A stretch of 9,379 nucleotides of DNA from Actinomycetes bacterium. GTDB lineage: Bacteria; Actinomycetota; Actinomycetes; Actinomycetales; Cellulomonadaceae. Under the pieces are notes generated by a model. It made no database searches and was not told the origin of the DNA. It worked only from the letters and a program-made list of their open reading frames with translations. The position numbers and the translations under genes are program-made. Shown here piece by piece: positions 6,675 to 9,379 of this stretch. Within the stretch, counting starts at the first letter, position 1; each line of letters opens with the position of its first letter. Where the stretch lies: NCBI GenBank assembly GCA_021793115.1, contig JAJYTJ010000142.1:1-9379 (forward strand), written 5' to 3'.

Positions 6675-8303
6675 ATGCCCGCCAGCTCGTCGACCCCTGC
6701 CCTCGCACGCCCCCGGGGCCTCGCCGGCCGCCTGGCGGGCCTGTCCGTCCGGGCGAAGATCCTCGGGCCGGTGGCCCTGCTGGCGGTCCTCGCGCTGGCG
6801 AGCGGCGTCTTCGCGGGCGTCTCCATGACGCGGATCGCGGACAGCACGTCCCACCTGCGTGACCTGCAGGCGCAGGTGCTCAACCCGCTGGAGACCGTGC
6901 ACGAGGACCAGATCAAGGCCCGCATGATCGCGGCGCAGATCGCCGCAATCGCGACCACCGAGCAGCAGCAGTGGTACGACCAGCAGAAGGCCAACGACGC
7001 CGAGCTGGACGGCGCCATGGCGCAGGTCTCGGCGGGTGTGCTCGGCACGTCGCCAAGCTGGGCGGCCTTCAAGGAGACGTATGCGCAGTGGCAGGCCGCG
7101 CGCAACACGCAGCTCGAGCCGGCGGCCGTCACCAACGACAAGGTGACGTACACGCGCGTGCTCGACACCGTCACGGAGCCGATGCGGACCACGTTCGTCG
7201 CCAAGCTCGACGCGATGACCGCCCAGGCCAACGACTACGCGGCATCGGTCGCCGCCTCCGCGCACGCCACCGCGACGCGGACCCTGCTCATCAGCCTCGG
7301 CGCCATCGCGGTCGCCCTGGTGCTGGGCCTGTGGGCGGCGTGGTGGGCCGCGTCGGCGACCACACGCTCGGTCTCCGGCGTGCAGCGGTCGCTCGAGGCG
7401 CTGGCAGCGGGCGACCTCACCGTGGAGTCCGGCGTCGTCGGCACCGACGAGCTGGGGGCGATGGCGGCGTCGTTGGCGGACGCGCAGGGGGCGTTGCGGT
7501 CGGCGTTGTCGGGTGTGGTGGCGACGGCGGGGGCGGTGGCCTCGGCGGCGGAGGAGTTGTCGGCGGCGTCGGGTCAGGTGGCTGCTGGGTCGGAGGAGAC
7601 CAGTGTGCAGGCGGGGGTGGTGGCGGCTGCGGCGGAGCAGGTGAGTCGCAATGTGCAGACGGTGGCGGCGGGTGCGGAGCAGATGGGGGCGTCCATCCAG
7701 GAGATCGCGCACAATGCGGCGCAGGCGGCTCGGGTGGCGGAGCAGGCGACGGGGGTGGCGGCGGCGACCAATGAGCAGGTGGGTCGGTTGGGTGCCTCGA
7801 GTCAGGAGATTGGTGAGGTGGTCAAGGTGATCACCTCGATCGCGGAGCAGACGAACTTGTTGGCGTTGAACGCGACGATCGAGGCGGCTCGTGCGGGGGA
7901 GGCCGGTAAGGGGTTCGCGGTGGTGGCCGGTGAGGTCAAGGACCTGGCGCGGGAGACGGCCAAGGCGACCGAGGACATCGCGCGGCGGGTGGCCGCCATC
8001 CAGACCGACACGCAGTCGGCGGTGGGGGCGATCGGGCAGATCGCGAACATCGTGGCGGACATCAACAACTATCAGATGACGATCGCCTCGGCGGTGGAGG
8101 AGCAGACGGTCACCACGAGCGAGATGAGTCGCAACGTGGCCGAGGCGGCGACGGGGTCGGGGGAGATCGCCTCGAACATCACGGGCGTCGCCTCGTCGGC
8201 CGCCGCGTCGTCGGGTGTGGTGACGCAGATGGGCGGCGCGATCGGCAACCTGGCCCAGCTCTCGGAGGACCTGCGCGACCAGGTGGCGCGGTTCACCGTC
8301 TGA
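6675..8303 (+). CDS. Methyl-accepting chemotaxis protein 1
   Basis: This is a transmembrane chemoreceptor of 542 residues. A basic cytoplasmic start (1-28) is followed by TM1 about 29-51, an extracytoplasmic helical sensor about 52-202 (four-helix-bundle type by size, ligand unknown), TM2 about 203-226, HAMP about 227-275 and the signalling coiled coil about 276-542. The hairpin tip, [20 protein letters not shown] (391-410) followed by GKGFAVV, is the conserved CheA/CheW contact region. The protein ends DQVARFTV, with no NWETF-type CheR/CheB tether. AAGGA at 6664-6668 stands 6 bases before the ATG. The gene is likely part of the cheA-cheW operon. HAMP has Ser232 where a Pro is usual (TRSVS in place of TRPIS). 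Codon use changes sharply from codon 264 to about 496, where the first 111 bases equal part of mcp2. Confidence 0.95.
   Translation: MPASSSTPALARPRGLAGRLAGLSVRAKILGPVALLAVLALASGVFAGVSMTRIADSTSHLRDLQAQVLNPLETVHEDQIKARMIAAQIAAIATTEQQQWYDQQKANDAELDGAMAQVSAGVLGTSPSWAAFKETYAQWQAARNTQLEPAAVTNDKVTYTRVLDTVTEPMRTTFVAKLDAMTAQANDYAASVAASAHATATRTLLISLGAIAVALVLGLWAAWWAASATTRSVSGVQRSLEALAAGDLTVESGVVGTDELGAMAASLADAQGALRSALSGVVATAGAVASAAEELSAASGQVAAGSEETSVQAGVVAAAAEQVSRNVQTVAAGAEQMGASIQEIAHNAAQAARVAEQATGVAAATNEQVGRLGASSQEIGEVVKVITSIAEQTNLLALNATIEAARAGEAGKGFAVVAGEVKDLARETAKATEDIARRVAAIQTDTQSAVGAIGQIANIVADINNYQMTIASAVEEQTVTTSEMSRNVAEAATGSGEIASNITGVASSAAASSGVVTQMGGAIGNLAQLSEDLRDQVARFTV
7464..7574 (+). repeat. 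111-bp exact repeat, copy in mcp1
   Basis: All 111 bases equal those at 9269-9379 (offset 1805). The repeat covers codons 264-300, from late HAMP into the first signalling helix. It starts on a codon boundary right after diverged sequence, and its other end is unknown because the second copy is cut by the window edge. It lies in a tract using TTG, GGG and GGT codons. Confidence 0.97.
7464..8162 (+). other. Codon-use tract within the mcp1 signalling domain
   Basis: In codons 264-496 all 20 Gly codons are GGG or GGT and none is GGC. In codons 1-263, 13 of 16 are GGC, and after codon 496, 4 of 5 are GGC. All eight TTG Leu codons of the gene (267, 274, 278, 295, 372, 395, 396, 398) fall here, although the string ttg appears in no frame elsewhere in the gene. 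The tract coincides with the signalling domain and suggests an imported or conserved module. Confidence 0.8.
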
Positions 8304-8319
8304 CCCCTGGGGTGGTTGC

Positions 8320-8380
8320 CGGCCCCGGTGTCCTGCCTGCGGCGGGCCCGGGGCCGCGCCATGCCTGCCGCCGGCCCGCC
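8320..8380 (+). terminator. Alternative GC hairpins in the mcp1-mcp2 gap, possible terminator
   Basis: CGGCCCCGG (8320-8328) pairs with CCGGGGCCG (8348-8356), a 9-bp stem starting 16 bases after the mcp1 stop. GGCGGGCC (8341-8348) can instead pair with GGCCCGCC (8373-8380). The two stems share base 8348 and so compete. A third small stem, GGGTG/CACCC, lies at 8391-8405. No T-run follows any of them. The 179-base gap (8304-8482) holds only these, the promoter and the mcp2 leader. Confidence 0.45.
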
Positions 8381-8412
8381 CGCCACGACCGGGTGACAGC
8401 CACCCCGAATCC

Positions 8413-8440
8413 CTCCGAACCACCACCACCCAGCCGATGA
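8413..8440 (+). promoter_or_regulatory. FliA (sigma-28)-type promoter for mcp2
   Basis: CTCC (8413-8416), a 16-base spacer and GCCGATGA (8433-8440) repeat the architecture of the cheA promoter, with the same spacer and an identical -10. The -10 ends 43 bases before the ATG at 8483, against 45 for cheA. The first -35 base triplet CTC is shared and the fourth base differs. Confidence 0.6.
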
Positions 8441-8453
8441 GCACGGCGGGGGC

Positions 8454-8480
8454 AGGACACCTACGGACACGAAGCGGAGC
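8454..8480 (+). promoter_or_regulatory. GGA-rich mcp2 leader, possible CsrA site
   Basis: Three GGA motifs at 8455-8457, 8465-8467 and 8476-8478 are spaced 10 and 11 bases apart. The first two sit in a repeated GGACAC. The third is part of the mcp2 ribosome binding site GGAG (8476-8479). CsrA binds GGA motifs in this arrangement, and csrA is in the same cluster. Binding is an inference. Confidence 0.35.
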
Positions 8481-8482
8481 CC

Positions 8483-9379
8483 ATGATGGTGGTTCAGGAG
8501 TCCCCGAGCGCGCGCGGTCGCGGCATCGGGCGCTGGCTGGCGGACCGGCCCCTCGGCCAGAAGTTCGTCGGCTGTATCGGCCTCATGGCCGTGGTCGCGG
8601 CCGGCCTGACCGTGCTCGCGCAGACGCAGATGAACTCCCTGCAGAACGACGGCAGGGCGCAGCACCACGAGGCGACGCTGCCGCTGAAGAACCTCGACCA
8701 GATCAGCCTGGACATCGCCACGCTCCGCGCGCGCACCGCCGCCACGCCGTCCGTCAAGTTCTACGAGAACGGCACCAACGCCTGGCTGGGCAACCTCCAG
8801 TCGGCGATGGACGCGGCGACCAAGGACGTGGCCGCCTACCAGCAGTACGCGACGACGAGCGAGCGGTGGCAGGCGATCCAGGCGGCACTGACCCAGTACG
8901 TCACGGCCGACCAGAGCCTTGTCGAGATGGTCAAGGCCGGCAACCTCGACGGCGTCGCCGGCGCGGTCATGGGCCCGCTGCAGGGCTACGCTGCCACGCT
9001 CGTCCAGACCGTCGACGACGAGAACGCCGCGTTGCTGCAGCGGTCGGCGGACATCGACGCGCGGATGGGCGCCACCTACCGGCGCGCCACGCTCATCATG
9101 TGGATCGTCTTCGGCGCCGCGTTGCTCGTGGTGACCGCGATCTGCGTCGCGGTCGTGCGGCCCGTGGTGCGCACGTCCAAGGAGGTCGTCACCGCGATCA
9201 AGGCGATGGCGGCCGACGACCTGACGGTCGAGGCGCCCGTGCGCTCGTCCGACGAGCTCGGCACCATCGCGGCGTCGTTGGCGGACGCGCAGGGGGCGTT
9301 GCGGTCGGCGTTGTCGGGTGTGGTGGCGACGGCGGGGGCGGTGGCCTCGGCGGCGGAGGAGTTGTCGGCGGCGTCGGGT
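8483..9379 (+). CDS. Methyl-accepting chemotaxis protein 2 (partial at right edge)
   Basis: This is the N-terminal 299 residues of a second transmembrane chemoreceptor, open to the window edge. It has a basic start (1-26), TM1 about 27-47, an extracytoplasmic helical sensor about 48-200, TM2 about 202-225, HAMP about 226-274 with the usual Pro (VRPVV, 225-229), and the start of the signalling helix. The sensor differs from that of mcp1, so it likely senses something else; the ligand cannot be told. Two adjacent ATGs occur at 8483 and 8486. GGAG (8476-8479) is 3 and 6 bases away respectively, so 8486 may be the true start. The gene has its own FliA-type promoter. N-terminal Gly codons are GGC in 16 of 18 cases. 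From codon 263 the codon use changes and the sequence equals mcp1 exactly for 111 bases. Confidence 0.92.
   Translation, partial: MMVVQESPSARGRGIGRWLADRPLGQKFVGCIGLMAVVAAGLTVLAQTQMNSLQNDGRAQHHEATLPLKNLDQISLDIATLRARTAATPSVKFYENGTNAWLGNLQSAMDAATKDVAAYQQYATTSERWQAIQAALTQYVTADQSLVEMVKAGNLDGVAGAVMGPLQGYAATLVQTVDDENAALLQRSADIDARMGATYRRATLIMWIVFGAALLVVTAICVAVVRPVVRTSKEVVTAIKAMAADDLTVEAPVRSSDELGTIAASLADAQGALRSALSGVVATAGAVASAAEELSAASG
9269..9379 (+). repeat. 111-bp exact repeat, copy in mcp2
   Basis: This is the second copy of 7464-7574, in the same reading frame (mcp2 codons 263-299). It runs to the window edge, so the true repeat is probably longer. Upstream of 9269 the two genes diverge at DNA level even where the HAMP protein sequences are similar (ADDLTVE against AGDLTVE). 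Confidence 0.97.

Noticed and set aside
7464..7574. The exact repeat as an insertion sequence or transposon end
   Set aside because: It is in frame and encodes conserved receptor sequence, with no terminal inverted repeats, target duplication or transposase.
8303..8313. ACCCCTGGGGT at the mcp1 stop as a hairpin
   Set aside because: The one-base centre leaves at most a 4-bp stem, too weak compared with the 9-bp stem just downstream.
6513..8444. A 643-codon open frame on the - strand opposite cheW and mcp1
   Set aside because: Low-complexity Arg/His-rich translation with no family features. The + strand genes are complete and conserved.
1..9379. tRNA or rRNA genes, CRISPR array, attachment sites
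   Set aside because: I saw no cloverleaf, no rRNA-like stretch, and no regularly spaced short repeats. The window is almost fully coding.

Overview
The window comes from a high-GC bacterium. C and G dominate third codon positions, several starts are GTG, and neighbouring genes overlap by 4 to 29 bases. The flagellar and chemotaxis content, the Ala/Pro-rich linkers and the style of the promoters point to a motile actinomycete. Cellulomonadaceae or related Micrococcales is my best guess, but it is an inference and not proven here. Every gene lies on the + strand. The window cuts through the end of a flagellar export operon and the start of a chemotaxis operon.

Layout. Positions 1-3395 hold the tail of flhB, the complete flhA (export gate) and an FlhF-like gene, all translationally overlapped. 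The FlhF-like protein has lost the P-loop and is probably a pseudo-GTPase. Positions 3396-3502 hold a strong GC hairpin and a candidate promoter placed for a leaderless csrA (3503-3784). A hairpin spans the csrA stop and overlaps the -35 element of a FliA (sigma-28)-type promoter that drives cheA (start re-called to 3876). cheA overlaps cheW by 4 bases, and the first methyl-accepting chemotaxis protein gene (mcp1) follows after 25 bases. After a 179-base gap with alternative hairpins, a second FliA-type promoter drives mcp2, which runs off the right edge.

How it works together. FlhB and FlhA form part of the flagellar type III export gate. The FlhF-like protein would act on flagellum placement or assembly. 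CsrA is a post-transcriptional regulator often tied to flagellar genes. CheA, CheW and the MCPs make the chemoreceptor array. CheA here has P1, P3, P4 and two CheW-like domains but no visible P2. No cheY, cheB or cheR is in the window.

The most unusual signal is in the receptors. The signalling half of mcp1 (about 7464-8162) uses a codon dialect unlike the rest of the gene: none of its 20 Gly codons is GGC, against 13 of 16 in the N-terminal half, and every TTG Leu codon of the gene falls inside it. Its first 111 bases are repeated exactly in mcp2, in the same frame and at the same domain boundary. This suggests a signalling module spread or homogenised by gene conversion.
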